64,000 nucleotides of DNA from assembly GCA_001600415.1 (NCBI GenBank), contig BCJX01000006.1, positions 1,089,588 through 1,153,587 on the forward strand, in the 5' to 3' direction. A model generated the notes under the pieces. It did not search any database. It was given only the letters and a program-made list of their open reading frames with translations, and was not told where the DNA came from. Made by a program: the position numbers and the translations under genes. Position 1 is the first letter of the stretch, and each line of letters starts with the position of its first letter. Source of the DNA: Pascua guehoae (Eukaryota > Basidiomycota > Tremellomycetes > Trichosporonales > Trichosporonaceae). Positions 10,041-20,288 of this stretch are shown piece after piece.

Positions 10041-12544
10041 ATGCCGTCGTGGACAAGCGAGACCAAGATTGGCTGGGATGGCCATTCTTCACCCCTCACC
10101 GCCAATAGTGAGTAACCTGCAATCGTCCTCGCTACCCATCGATTCTAACGCTGCAGCGACAATCCTGCGCCTCGTCGCCGTTGGCGAGGGACTCGTGCGC
10201 GAGGTGACCGTTGGAGAGCTCGTCAAAGCACCGACTCTCAAGTCTGACGACTCTCTTGCCGTTCCCGGCGGGCTCGTCCTGGGACGCGAGTCTCGTTCAA
10301 CCGGTGCAAAGGTGCGTGCGAGAGGCATAGACCGCGACATGGGGCGCAGTCTCTTTCCTATGCTGACCCAACTCTAGCTCTTCAGTTCGAGGGTCATGTC
10401 CCGCAAGCATATCCAGCTCCTAATCGGCACTGATGGCAAGGTGTTCGTCGCGGACGCAACTAGCACGCACGGCACGAGAGTGCAGTCGAAGAACCTTGTC
10501 GCGTTCCCGCTCGTCGCTCGCAAGCCCGTCGAGCTCATGGACGGCGACACACTCATCCTGGGCAAGGCGTTAAGCCACCAGGGCAACTTACACGAGCCAA
10601 TCCGTCTTCGAGTCGTGCTCCGCTTTCCCTCGGACTCTGGCTCTCGCAACTGCTCCGTAGCTCTGCACGACCTGGCAACCCTTGGCGACCTACACAAGAT
10701 TCATTCATCTATCAATGGCCGACAGCAGACTCCATCGCCTCGTACTCATCGTGGCTATGGCCTGGAGCGATCACTGTTGTATGAATCTGAACCGGAGGAG
10801 GCTCTTCCTCGTGGCACTCCCGTTCTGATCGACGTTTCGGACGACGATGGCGAGGGCAGTGTCGTCTGTCTCAGCTACTATCAACCCTCGTCCATGCACT
10901 CGCTCGGCGCGCCCAACACACACACCCCCGAGCCTTGCCCCTTCCCAGTGCCGTCCTCAGCTCCAGCAGGGCTCCCGAGTACGCCGTACGAGGACGAGGG
11001 TGCTATCTTCAAGGCTTCTGGTCCTTCTGACGAGGGCAAGGTCTCGGACAAACAAGCAGAGGAGACCGATAGCAAGCCGGATGTCGAGCAGGACACGAAT
11101 GCCAGCAACGAAGTGGATCCCGCCGACAAAGCGAATCCCGCCGACAAAGCGAATCCCGCCGACAAAGCGAATCCCGCCGACGAAGCGAATGCCGGCAACG
11201 ACATGGCGTCTGTTGCGGAGGCTCCCCATGGCGACCTTGACAGCGATATCGAAGTCGAATCGGCAAACGACGAGGAGGACGAGCTCAACGACTCCGAGCT
11301 GCCCGAGTGGAAGGAGGCGAGCCGTCTTCGCCTTGAATCCAACAAGCCTGACAGCGCCAAGGAAAACTACAGCTCGGATGGCGAATCTGGGTTCGGCTCC
11401 GATGGCCATATCGACGAGGACTCTCGTGGGCCCGAAGACGAGTACGATCAGTACACGAATGGCTGCGATTGGGTTCTGGGGTGGCCCAACCCACCGCAAA
11501 GCGACGACGACTCTGGGGACGAGTCCGACCAGGATGTCGCCGACAATGCAGTGTCAGAGGATGGCGGCTCAGCGCATTCATCGCTCGGCAGCGAGTCAGG
11601 CGAGGATGAGCACGTCGAGCCTGAGGAGGACCCCAGCGAGGACCTCGGCGATTCTGGAGAGGACAAGGACGAGGATGTCCCGTATGAGGAGAACTTCAGC
11701 GAGTCCGACGAGTCCCGCGAGTCCGAGGACATCCCGTATGAGGAGCACGTCACCAACATCCCGGCCAACACGACTCACGTGGACGACGCCCAGGTGCCCG
11801 CAAAGAATATTGTGTAAGTCTTCGCACCACATGTGAGAGATGGCTGGAGGCGCTGACGATCGTAGGTCGAACGTCGAGCTTGTGGATGCGAAAGCCGTCG
11901 ACTCTGGCCACCCCAACGAGCAGTCTGCTCATGCGCACCCCAAAGAGCAGTCTGCTCACGCACAAGACTCTTTCGCCGTGCCTTCGGTCGTTGACAAGGT
12001 GAACGCTACCGATATGGCCGGCTCCGTCGACAACCGTGGTACGACGGGCGGACCTTGCACAGGCGCTAAGCCCGTTGCCCATCTTCCTCCTTCCCCCCCG
12101 CTTTCGGACTCGACGGCCAACCAGGAGCTCAACCATGACCACTGCCGCACGCGCAACGACCTTGACAACTCCCAGTCGTACAAGACGGCGGTCTCGTTTG
12201 GGCTCGTTACGCCGCCTTCGCCGAGCAAGCGTCGCCTCTCCAACCTTGGCGACGTTGAAGAGTCTCCCGCTCGCAAGCGCGTTGCTGTTAGCAACCTCGT
12301 GGAGCAAACTTGTGCCGCGGCGCAGACTTCGCCTCCCGCATCACCGCGTGGCCAGAAGCGGTCATTCGACGAAATGGCGGTTGAGGAGATCCCGACGCCT
12401 ACCCCTGCTGTTGGAGTTGTGCAGCCCGTCGACGTTCGCCCGGCGCAGCGCCGGCGTATCAAGGATGTCTTTATCGGTGCTGCCTTTGGTATGGCCTTTG
12501 GAGCCATTGGGACCATCGCCGGTCTGCTCCAACTCGCCGACTAG
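10041..12544 (+). CDS. FHA-domain protein with acidic linker and C-terminal membrane anchor
   Basis: Four exons close in phase (10041-10107, 10157-10311, 10378-11813, 11866-12544), giving 778 residues. Residues about 23-190 form a forkhead-associated domain: GGLVLGRESRS, then VMSRKHIQLLI and TSTHGTRV (the Arg, Ser/His and loop residues that bind phosphothreonine). A long low-complexity acidic region follows, containing four 6-residue NPADKA-type repeats and many DE runs. The protein ends in a basic patch RRRIK and a hydrophobic segment DVFIGAAFGMAFGAIGTIAG, so it is probably tail-anchored. FHA plus C-terminal anchor resembles SLMAP/Far9/Far10-type STRIPAK subunits, but no coiled coil is evident, so that link is tentative. 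It is probably a phosphothreonine reader on an ER or nuclear membrane. Confidence 0.82.
11116..11187 (+). repeat. 18-base coding repeat, four copies
   Basis: Four consecutive 18-base units (GATCCCGCCGACAAAGCG and near-identical copies) encode D/NPADKA repeats in the acidic linker of the FHA protein. The last copy differs by one amino acid (ADEA). The copy number is likely variable between strains. Confidence 0.9.
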
Positions 12545-13126
12545 TGAAGCAGTGAAGCAGTAAAGTAGAGGAGAGAAGTGAAGCAGTGGAAGTGCGAGCG
12601 GTGGAGAGCGATAAAGCCTGTACAGTCATAAAACCTGTAAAACTCCATGTACATGTGACCTGTGACAAGATTATGCCCAGAGCTGTGGCTTCTGGGCAGG
12701 ACGGTGGGCTGGGAAACGCCTGTGGTCGTCCACAACGGCTTCACCGTAATGTACTGTGCAGCTAGGGGAAACAATCAAGAGCCAGGACGCGGCGAGTCGC
12801 TTTCGTGGACCACCCAGAGTCAGAGCTTGTCAGCTAGCAGTGGCAGGATCGCAGTGCACTGGTGCATGGTATAGATGCAGGGTATCTTGTAGTCTGCTGC
12901 GATCGTGTCTGTGGGGTGCTTGAACCCGGGCGCGGCCGATCAATGACCAGGGCCGCGCGCAACGTATGCGCTGACGACACGCATCCCAAGAGCAGCAGAG
13001 CCGAGCCAGTCGCACCTCGGCCCCGCCCCCATCACGCGCTCATTTACATGCTCCCCAGTGTGTAATCCGTGACAAAACGCCTCGCCCGCAGTCTGTGTGG
13101 GGATGTAACACAGCTCTTCATGCCGC
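12545..13126. other. Intergenic region between convergent FHA and TRS23 genes
   Basis: Contains short GTGAAGCAGT-type direct repeats at 12543-12590, probably within a 3' UTR. I see no gene here. Confidence 0.5.
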
Positions 13127-15085
13127 CTACGCCCGTGCAGACTGCGCGTTGACGCCGCCAATGAGCGACTGGAGGCGCGAGTCGAACAGGCTCGAGTTGA
13201 TGGGCATCTCGGGCGTGTGGAAGGGGTTCTTCATGACCGCGTCGGCGTCTGGATGTCAGCCGTGTTGTGGTCTTCATGTTGTGTGACCTATGCGTCTTCG
13301 AGGGTCCAGCGCCGTGGACACATCGACACGATACTCCTCGCGCTTGGCTTCCATTTCGGCCAACGGAGCACTCGCGTGTTTGTCTCCTTGCTGGAATGCT
13401 CTGTACGCCCATGTGCGCGACACTGTTGCCCCACTGCGCTACTTCCCTGTCATGGCCATCTCCTTCTCGCTCGCATGATCTCGTCCCACCACGCAGACAC
13501 TTTGGAGCTCTGTCTCACTTCCCCTCGCCTCTTAGGGCGCCCTTCACTCGTGCCCCCGGTGTACAGCACCTTTTGTGTTCTACACCCAGGCTCACCCATC
13601 CTCCTCAAACCCAGCCCCTTTCGAATCCTCTAGTACACTCCTCACACCTCACTCACAGCCTCCCCCGGCGCCCACCCTCTTCCAAACGACCCAGCTCTGA
13701 ACAATCCTCATCTCGCACAAGCCGCGTCCACTCACAAATCTCGTACACGCGCTTGAGCAAGTCGTCCAGGCCCGCCTGGTTGAGCGAGTGGAGCGCGACA
13801 AACTTTGTGCCTGCCGTTAGCTGTCTGTGCAAGTTACATGGTGCAACAGCAGGCGAGCGTGATCTGTTTCTTCTGGCCCAATATCGCCCACTCTCCAAGT
13901 TCCCTCGAGCGCAGTCCTCCCCTTCTCTCAGCGTTCCATAGCTGGTCGCAGACTGGGGCAAGACCCCAAGGGAACGATGGTGCAACATGTATTCTGCCCG
14001 CCCGACACAGCCCCGGCTGCTCGTGCTCCTGTCGGTGGGTGCCGACACCGCTCGGCAGACCAGAGCCACACCAGACTGAGCGCAGCGTCCCTTGTTCCCA
14101 CTTGGCGCCACATCCCATGGCCGCCCTTCAACGTGGTCGTCACAACCCACTTGATCCTCGGTAGCGGACACCGCCCCGCAGTTCAACGCTCAGTCTGCAG
14201 GACCGATGGCCAAATCACCCCAGAGTGACCGGTGTAACGGCATGCGTCCCTACTGGCACCCGCGCCAGTGCCCGGCGAACCTCTGTTGCGCCAAATCACC
14301 ACCAACACTCAGAACGAACGTTGCACGCCATTCACGCGCACTGTCTGCTGTTGCTAGTGCGACCTTGGCACCGAATCATAGTTGCAGGCATCCTCCGTCG
14401 ACGCCGCTCTTCGCTCCCCACCGTCCTCGCGCCCAACGATGCCCCTTTCCTCCCCAGGCCACCTCGGCCACCCCGTCCCCTTCCGCCTCTCCCCTCATCT
14501 CGTACACACCACCGACACTACCAACACCACCGGCATCACCGACACCACCGACATTTGCCACCCACGCCCCACGCCCCACACCCCACACCCCACACCACAC
14601 AGCACTCACCAGTAGGCGTGAGGAAGACACTCCCGCCCCACCCCTCGGCCTCAAAGCTCTCGAGGCCCGCGGGGGGTGCGCCGGGCGTGGGCGCGGGGTC
14701 GAGGCGGGCCGTGATTGCGTGAATGCCGTGGAACGTGCCCGCGAGCATGAGCATGTCGTTGAGAGAGAGCGTGGGGAGTGTGTCTGTGGGTTTACGGTGG
14801 AAGGGGTGGGAGGGGGGGGGAGAGGGTGGGGTGAACGTCGCGAGTGGGAGTGGGGATCCGGGGTCATGATACGAGGCCAGCGGAGCAGAGGTTGACGGCA
14901 CGTTTGGTCCATGCACGAGATGTACAGGCGAGGACAAGTGTTGGGACGTAGATTGCGAGGGTAGGTGCAGATGGTCACGGGTCAGCCCAGTCCTGGTCCG
15001 TACTGTGCAATAACGTACCCGTGTACCACCTGTTGTAGACAAGGCCACCGGCCTTGTTGATGACCCAGAGGGCGTGGATGGGCAT
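13127..15085 (-). CDS. TRS23: TRAPP complex subunit Trs23 / TRAPPC4
   Basis: Four small exons close exactly in phase: 15085-15019, 14783-14610, 13810-13736, 13248-13127, giving 145 residues. The start MPIHALWVINKAGGLVYNRW is the characteristic sybindin-family longin opening. SLNDMLMLAGTFHGIHAITA, TGTKFVALHSLNQAGLDDLL and KNPFHTPEMPINSSLFD follow, all hallmark TRAPPC4 segments. The product is a core subunit of TRAPP, the Ypt1/Rab1 exchange factor that acts in ER-to-Golgi tethering and autophagy. Its three introns are 235, 799 and 487 bases, many times longer than in most genes here, so most of the locus is intronic. The short family length (about 140-150 aa) supports completeness. Confidence 0.9.
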
Positions 15086-16569
15086 GGCGATGATGATGGA
15101 GAAGGTAAGAGTTTGGGGGGTGGACACGAGGTTGATATCGTCACGTCACATTGACACTTTGGCGCGTGGCGCGTAAACCACCTCCACCGCACCGCCAGAC
15201 AATGCAATCCATGCCACCCAGCAGGCCAGCAGCCTTCATCCCCTCATTGTGCAGCCTGCAGCCTGGCGCCAATGGCCGCAGCCTGGCCAGCCTGCAGCCT
15301 GGCGCGCTTCCAGACCTGCCTGCACCACCCGTCGCACAGTTCCATGGCTATCATTACGTAGACTGCACCACGACCCAACAATGCACAAACAAACAATAAC
15401 AGCAAAACACAACAATATCATGCACTACAGAGCTACAGAGACTAAACTACACACAACTCTCGGAATGGACACGGTCACCTGTATCGTCAGCCACTTGATC
15501 CCAAAAAGAGTGCAGTAAAATCAAGACGGGATAGTGCAAAGAATCAGACATCCAAGGAAGAAAAACTTCACAGCGTCGCGCCCGCTTTCTCAACCCGCGT
15601 TGCCGGCTGCCACTCGCGAACGAGCGGCCCATGAGGAATGCGCCCAGACAACAGAAGGTTCAATCTGGAGCCTGGGGCACTCGACTCGCAGAGACGCGGC
15701 GGGGAGTCGGCAGTCAACTCCTGGCAGGGAGGACGCATTCAGTGGAAACTGCGTATGGTTTTAAACATGGTTTCATCCGGTGAGGTTTGAGGACGAGGCC
15801 GAGTGCGCTGTCCGGGGGACAGGCAGGTCGAGTGGCCTTGTGCTCGAGTGGGGAGGTTGGAGACACGGAAGTGGATACTCACCATATACGGTAACCGTGG
15901 CCGGGCACAGCGAGAGACCGCTTGTTCACTAGTGCAAACAAAGGACGCCTAACAGTCAGCGCGAGTTCTCAAAATTTTGCGACAAAGCAATAGAGAACAT
16001 GGAAGAATGGATCAGACAAAGGCACTGGCAAGCGCCACTAGCCCGCCCCCAGAGGGGGAGGGGGTCCGGGAGCCTCCCGCGAAGGAGGTCCCTATCTCGT
16101 TCGACATGGTCGGTAAGACGGGGAGAGAATAAGAAGGTCATCAGATCGCGTCGCGCGCCTGCGTGTAATGCAGGTCGCGACGGAGCGTGAGAGGGGAGGA
16201 AATGGTGGTGGTGACGACGACAATTGAGGCGAGGTGACTCACTCGTTGTGCCCGGATGGTTTGTTGTGTTGGAGAGAGGGAGATGGGAGAGAGAGTGTTG
16301 ATGAGAGAGATGGATGTCGCCCGTTCCGAAATCTTATAACCACTTCCAGGACCGGCTCGCACCCGGCGAAATAAAACAAATCGCCGATGTGGCACATGGC
16401 GGGCCACCCACCCACCTTGCCGGAGTGTGGCGAATTGGGTGTGCCTGGATGGATGGATGCCGTTTGCCTCTGCTGCCGGAACGCGCGTCATTTGTCGGCA
16501 ACACTCGGTCTCGTCCTTCTCATCTTGCTTACCTCTCTTGCTCATCTCCCACTCCACCACCCACGCACC
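15086..16569. other. Divergent intergenic region, possible small minus-strand gene
   Basis: About 1.5 kb between TRS23 and MIX23/CID2. A 17-base direct repeat (AGCCTGCAGCCTGGCGC) occurs twice near 15255-15305. On the minus strand, a CT-rich leader at about 16320-16260, a possible 5' UTR intron starting near 16233 and an ATG at about 16103 suggest a small gene, but I could not close its exons convincingly. Otherwise I see nothing coding. Confidence 0.4.
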
Positions 16570-18135
16570 ATGGCACCACCGTTTGGCACCGCAAGCGCAT
16601 ATACGGACTCGTTCCCCGCGCCCCCGCCCAAGGAGCTCACTATCAGCGCCGAGACGTGTTTCAACTTGAGCGTGTTCAAGGGTGAGTGGGAATGACGAGT
16701 GGTGGGTTCGAGTCTTGGCAGTGAGACGCTGGTGGGGACAGCCATGAGCCCTGCCAGCTGGTATTGCGCTTTCTTCCATCTGATCTGCCTCGTTCGCCGC
16801 ACGCGCACCTATACTGACAGCTCTCCCCCAACCACATACACACACACTCCAACACTCTCGCGCTCAACCTCCTCGGACCCCATTGTATACGCCACTCGCC
16901 CGTCCCGCGCATACTCTATACAGACCTCGTACGGCAATACCGCAAACTTGACGACCAGGTGGTCACGCGCCTGAACCGCGCGGCGGCACAGCTGCGCGAC
17001 GAGGAGCGTATCGGAAAGGCCAGCGGGCCCGAGGGAATGTGTGCGCGCATGTGGGCAGAGGTTATGGGTGAGTGTTGTTGACGGGTAGTCGGGATGGTGT
17101 ACACGGCGGAGAGCGAGGACTTGTACGCCAGGCGGGGACGGCAGGCGGTGACTCTTGAGCTGGCCGTCCGAGTCGGTGTGCATGACCACGCAGAGGGCGG
17201 CAGGCTGCACGACCGGGACGGACAGCCGTGCAGTCGTGCATGTGCAGTTGTGCACTGTTATCGAGTGCTGGTCCCATCATCGCGATGCTCGCCTCGCCGC
17301 GCCTCACCTCGCCAGTCTCATACCTGCACGGCGTGCTTCGGACCCCTCCCAACTCGACGCTAACATAACAGCCGGCTGGGCCCACCGCCAAACGCTCATC
17401 TCGTACTGCCAGAACACGGTCGACGCGTCTGTCGCGGCCAAGCACGCGTCCAATGCCGTCGACGACCGGCTGGCGGCGTCCCGGCCCTATGTTCCCGGCA
17501 CGCGCGAGCGGGGCGTCAAGGAAGAGGAGGTGATTGCGGACAGTATCGCGGGCGAGGGGAGTGTCGAGGCGATTGTGAGGAAGCGGACTTTGGAGGGTGA
17601 GTCTTGGTTGTGTGGGGACGAGTGGGGAGGGTGGGGGGAAGGGGTGGGGAGTAAGGTGGTGTGGGGCTGGCAAGGTGGTGGGCATGGCGGGCGTGGAGAG
17701 CAGAGGGGCCATAGGGAGGAACGGAGCAGAGACGCTGCGTGTACGTGGGTGCCCAGTGGAAGCGTGAGGTCAGGATAAGAGGGAGTGCTGGCCTTGGAAG
17801 CTTCGGAAGAGCAGGACCCGGAAGACAAAGAAACACGAGTGTGGAGGAATGCGCGGGAGAGAGGGGGGGGGGGGGGGGGTAGGTTCGGCGGGAGAACGCG
17901 GGGAGGAGACATGAGCTGTCGGCACGAGCATGACTCGCCACTGGAACTGCCAAGGCGATATCAGCAGAGCGCTACACTGCATACCGAAGAATGGCCATAC
18001 CCGACCAGGTACTAACACCCAGTCTTCAAGTCGCGCTGCCCCTTCTTCGTCCCACGAGACGAAGCAGGCAAGGCATGGTGGGACCTCGCAGACAGCGGGC
18101 GGAAGAGTGAGAGCCAGGGTCCCGTGTCGCGGTGA
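16570..18135 (+). CDS. MIX23: MIX23 / caffeine-induced death protein 2 (Cid2) family
   Basis: Four exons close in phase (16570-16681, 16924-17067, 17372-17596, 18023-18135), giving 197 residues. Family signatures are CFNLSVFKDLVRQYRKLDDQ with VTRLNRAAAQ, then CARMWAEVMAGWAHRQTLIS, VEAIVRKRTLE and the C-terminal FKSRCPFFVPR. MIX23 (CCDC58; Cid2 in S. pombe) is a small mitochondrial intermembrane-space protein with conserved cysteines that modulates import through Mia40; cysteines are visible at the expected places. The ATG follows a pyrimidine-rich leader (CCACCCACGCACC). Introns of 242, 304 and 426 bases are long, as in the divergent neighbour TRS23. The last intron contains a G17 tract. Confidence 0.85.
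17863..17879. repeat. Homopolymer G17
   Basis: Run of 17 G on the plus strand inside the third intron of the MIX23/CID2 gene. Confidence 0.85.
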
Positions 18136-18406
18136 CCCAGAGCGAGATAAACCCTGCGCCGACGGGGACGGTGAATGATACGGGGGGAAGAACAGACGGG
18201 TTTTGTGAGGATAGGTTTATGGAGGCGGGGTAGGAAAGAGACTCAGAGGCAGAGGATCACTGAACGGGGTATGTTGTCATAGTCATGCATTCATCACATC
18301 TCTTGCGAGCGGCGGGTGGCTTTGACGCGTGGTGGCTTTGACGGACAGAGACGACCAGACTGTCAGAGACGGGGCCTTGGGCCCAAAAAGACCTGCTTGG
18401 CGCTGC

Positions 18407-18410
18407 AAAA
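18407..18410 (-). terminator. Pol III terminator of tRNA-Gly
   Basis: Four T on the minus strand, four bases beyond the tRNA 3' end, which fits RNA polymerase III termination. Confidence 0.6.
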
Positions 18411-18414
18411 GAAC

Positions 18415-18485
18415 TACATCGTAGGAGAGTCGAACTCCTGCCGCTACTATGGCAAAGTAGCATGATACCGTTTCACCAACGATGT
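18415..18485 (-). tRNA. tRNA-Gly(GCC), no intron
   Basis: A 71-base cloverleaf on the minus strand. The acceptor pair ACATCGT/ACGATGT is fully complementary with discriminator A. The D arm is GGTGAAACGGTATCAT. The anticodon stem CTACT/AGTAG carries loop TTGCCAT with anticodon GCC, and the T arm is AGGAG-TTCGACT-CTCCT with a perfect stem. A T4 terminator follows. It resembles fungal tRNA-Gly(GCC). Confidence 0.92.
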
Positions 18486-18600
18486 TATGCATGGAGTAGA
18501 AGCCCACCATGACATCTATGTCTCAGTCCATTGACATGTGTCGAAGACCATCCCCAGCGGAACAGATACCGAGAGGAAGGGCGTGGGAAGAGTATGGTGA

Positions 18601-18704
18601 GGGGAGAGGGTTGGGTGTCGAGGGGAGAGGGTTGGGTGGCGAGGGAATTGGTGGCGAGGGAATTGGTGGCGAGGGAATTGGTGGCGAGGGAATTGGTGGC
18701 GAGG
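18601..18704. repeat. Minisatellite: 21-base x2 then 15-base x4
   Basis: Two near-identical 21-base units (18601-18621, 18622-18642) run into four 15-base units (GAATTGGTGGCGAGG) at 18645-18704. The units share the GTGGCGAGG core, so the second array may have grown from the first. Confidence 0.9.
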
Positions 18705-18920
18705 GAAGTAGATGGCCAGCACAGAGGGTTGAGAGGGGAGCAGGGACAGTGGGTAGCTAGGAAAAATGATAAAGTGAAGTTTAGCTTATCACACCCCCAA
18801 CTGGGCAGCGCAGTGTCACTTTTACCCCCATTGCGGGCAGCGCATTGACAGGTTTGGTTGGCAGTCATGTAGGATGAGGCTGCGGTGACGTAGGATGAGG
18901 TAGCGACGGAGGATGAGGTA

Positions 18921-18983
18921 GCGACGTCGGACAAGGTATCGGCGACGTCGGACAAGGCATCGGCGACGTCGGACAAGGCATCG
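18921..18983. repeat. Minisatellite: 21-base x3
   Basis: Three tandem 21-base units with core GCGACGTCGGACAAGG. They are flanked by related GATGAGGTAGCGAC and GCGACGGTGGGGAG partial repeats on both sides, so the repeat-derived stretch covers roughly 18875-19060. Confidence 0.85.
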
Positions 18984-20130
18984 ACGACGGTGGGGAGCAG
19001 CGACGGTGGCAAGCGGCGACGGTGGGGAGCGGCAGCAGCGACGGTGGGGAGTAGCAGCGGCGCCGAGAGGGTTGGCGGCGAGTGTAACGCAAGTGAAGTG
19101 AAGTGAAGTGAAGTGATCATGTCGTTGCCCTATGTTATGCGTGGAGTACAAGCCAGTCCATCCCTATTATCATGTCGTTGCCCTAGCTGACGGTCTGGTC
19201 CCACGAACGGCCTCCAAGTCGACGATACCGATGCGTACGAGCCTGCGCAAAGCAGGCGCAAAGCAGGCGCCGAGAGGCATGGGTGGCCTCGAATGCAGCT
19301 CGATACTAGCTTACTAGTGGGCCCCAAAACACTTGGCATCGCCTCGTGTCACCGCGCGCATCTCGCCAGCATGCAGCGTACTGTACGCAGGCGACTGGCA
19401 AGTTTCAAAGTAACCGTTGCCGACGCACAAGGTTGCTTGCCAGCCCTTGTACCGATTCAAGCTTCCCCATCTCCTCCCCATGCCGCACCCTCTGACTCGC
19501 CCAGCTCGCTCACGGCATGGTGGCACTTTGAAGCTGGTTTCGAATCGACTATCGCAGCCAGTATTTTATCCCAGAACAAGTCACCCGGCATGGCATGCGA
19601 TCAATGCCAACATCACTCCTTCGGCCTTATTAACTCATTTGGGATATTTAACGATCAAGACTTGACTGCAATGGTCGCTTCAAATACGTGTTCTGGCGAA
19701 ACGCGCTCGGCGCCGTCAAGAGGCGGCGAGATGGCGATGCGAGCTCGATACGCGGTCTTGCTGCATGATGTACGGAGAGTCAAGTCGGGTGGGCATGCTG
19801 GCGCGCGGGTAAGCTATTTGTGTGCTACTCTGCGGGAACCGTACCGTGGTCGCTCAAGAATACCTTGAACGGAACACCAGCCAAGCGAGGTGTTATTTCC
19901 ATCGTCCTGGTGGCCTGGTGGAGAATGCTGAAACCAAACCACCACCGCTGCTGTCGCCGTGCTCACCAACTCTCACATCTTGTCATCGCGTCTACAAGGC
20001 GAGTGTAGCTACAAGTGCCTTCTATGCAGATAAGACATGCCTCTAGATCCTAATCTCTGGGTTACTGCTCTCAGGCCGCTCCCTCGCACCGCTTCCGGTA
20101 CCCCTCAGAGAGTACCCAAAGAGCACTACC

Positions 20131-20216
20131 TCATCGACACATCTGCCCGTTCCCTACTCCCATCCCCGTCCCACGCCTCCCTGCACCTGCCCACCCCAGC
20201 ACCCCAACACCCCAGC

Positions 20217-20288
<72 letters not shown>

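Larger units (their letters stand above)
18136..20130. other. Repeat-rich intergenic region with one tRNA gene
   Basis: About 2 kb holding a tRNA-Gly, two minisatellites (18601-18704, 18921-18983), AAGTG repeats near 19091-19115, and short direct repeats around 18482-18504 and 19116-19185. From about 19300 to 20100 the sequence is less G-rich and shows no recognisable gene. Open frames there lack any family motif. Confidence 0.6.

Noticed and set aside
10881..11581. Long minus-strand frames over the FHA gene
   Set aside because: They are repetitive by-products of the acidic codon repeats on the sense strand.
14206..14978. Pro/Thr-rich plus-strand and overlapping minus-strand frames
   Set aside because: They lie over TRS23 introns and exon 2; the TRS23 exon model explains the only conserved sequence here.
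16690..16740. GGGTTCGAGTCT as a tRNA B box
   Set aside because: No upstream A box, anticodon arm or acceptor pairing; it lies within a MIX23 intron.
18485..19151. Minus-strand frames with repeated HRRRCLVRRRR-type residues
   Set aside because: They are translations of the minisatellite arrays, not a protein family, and no start/leader structure supports them.
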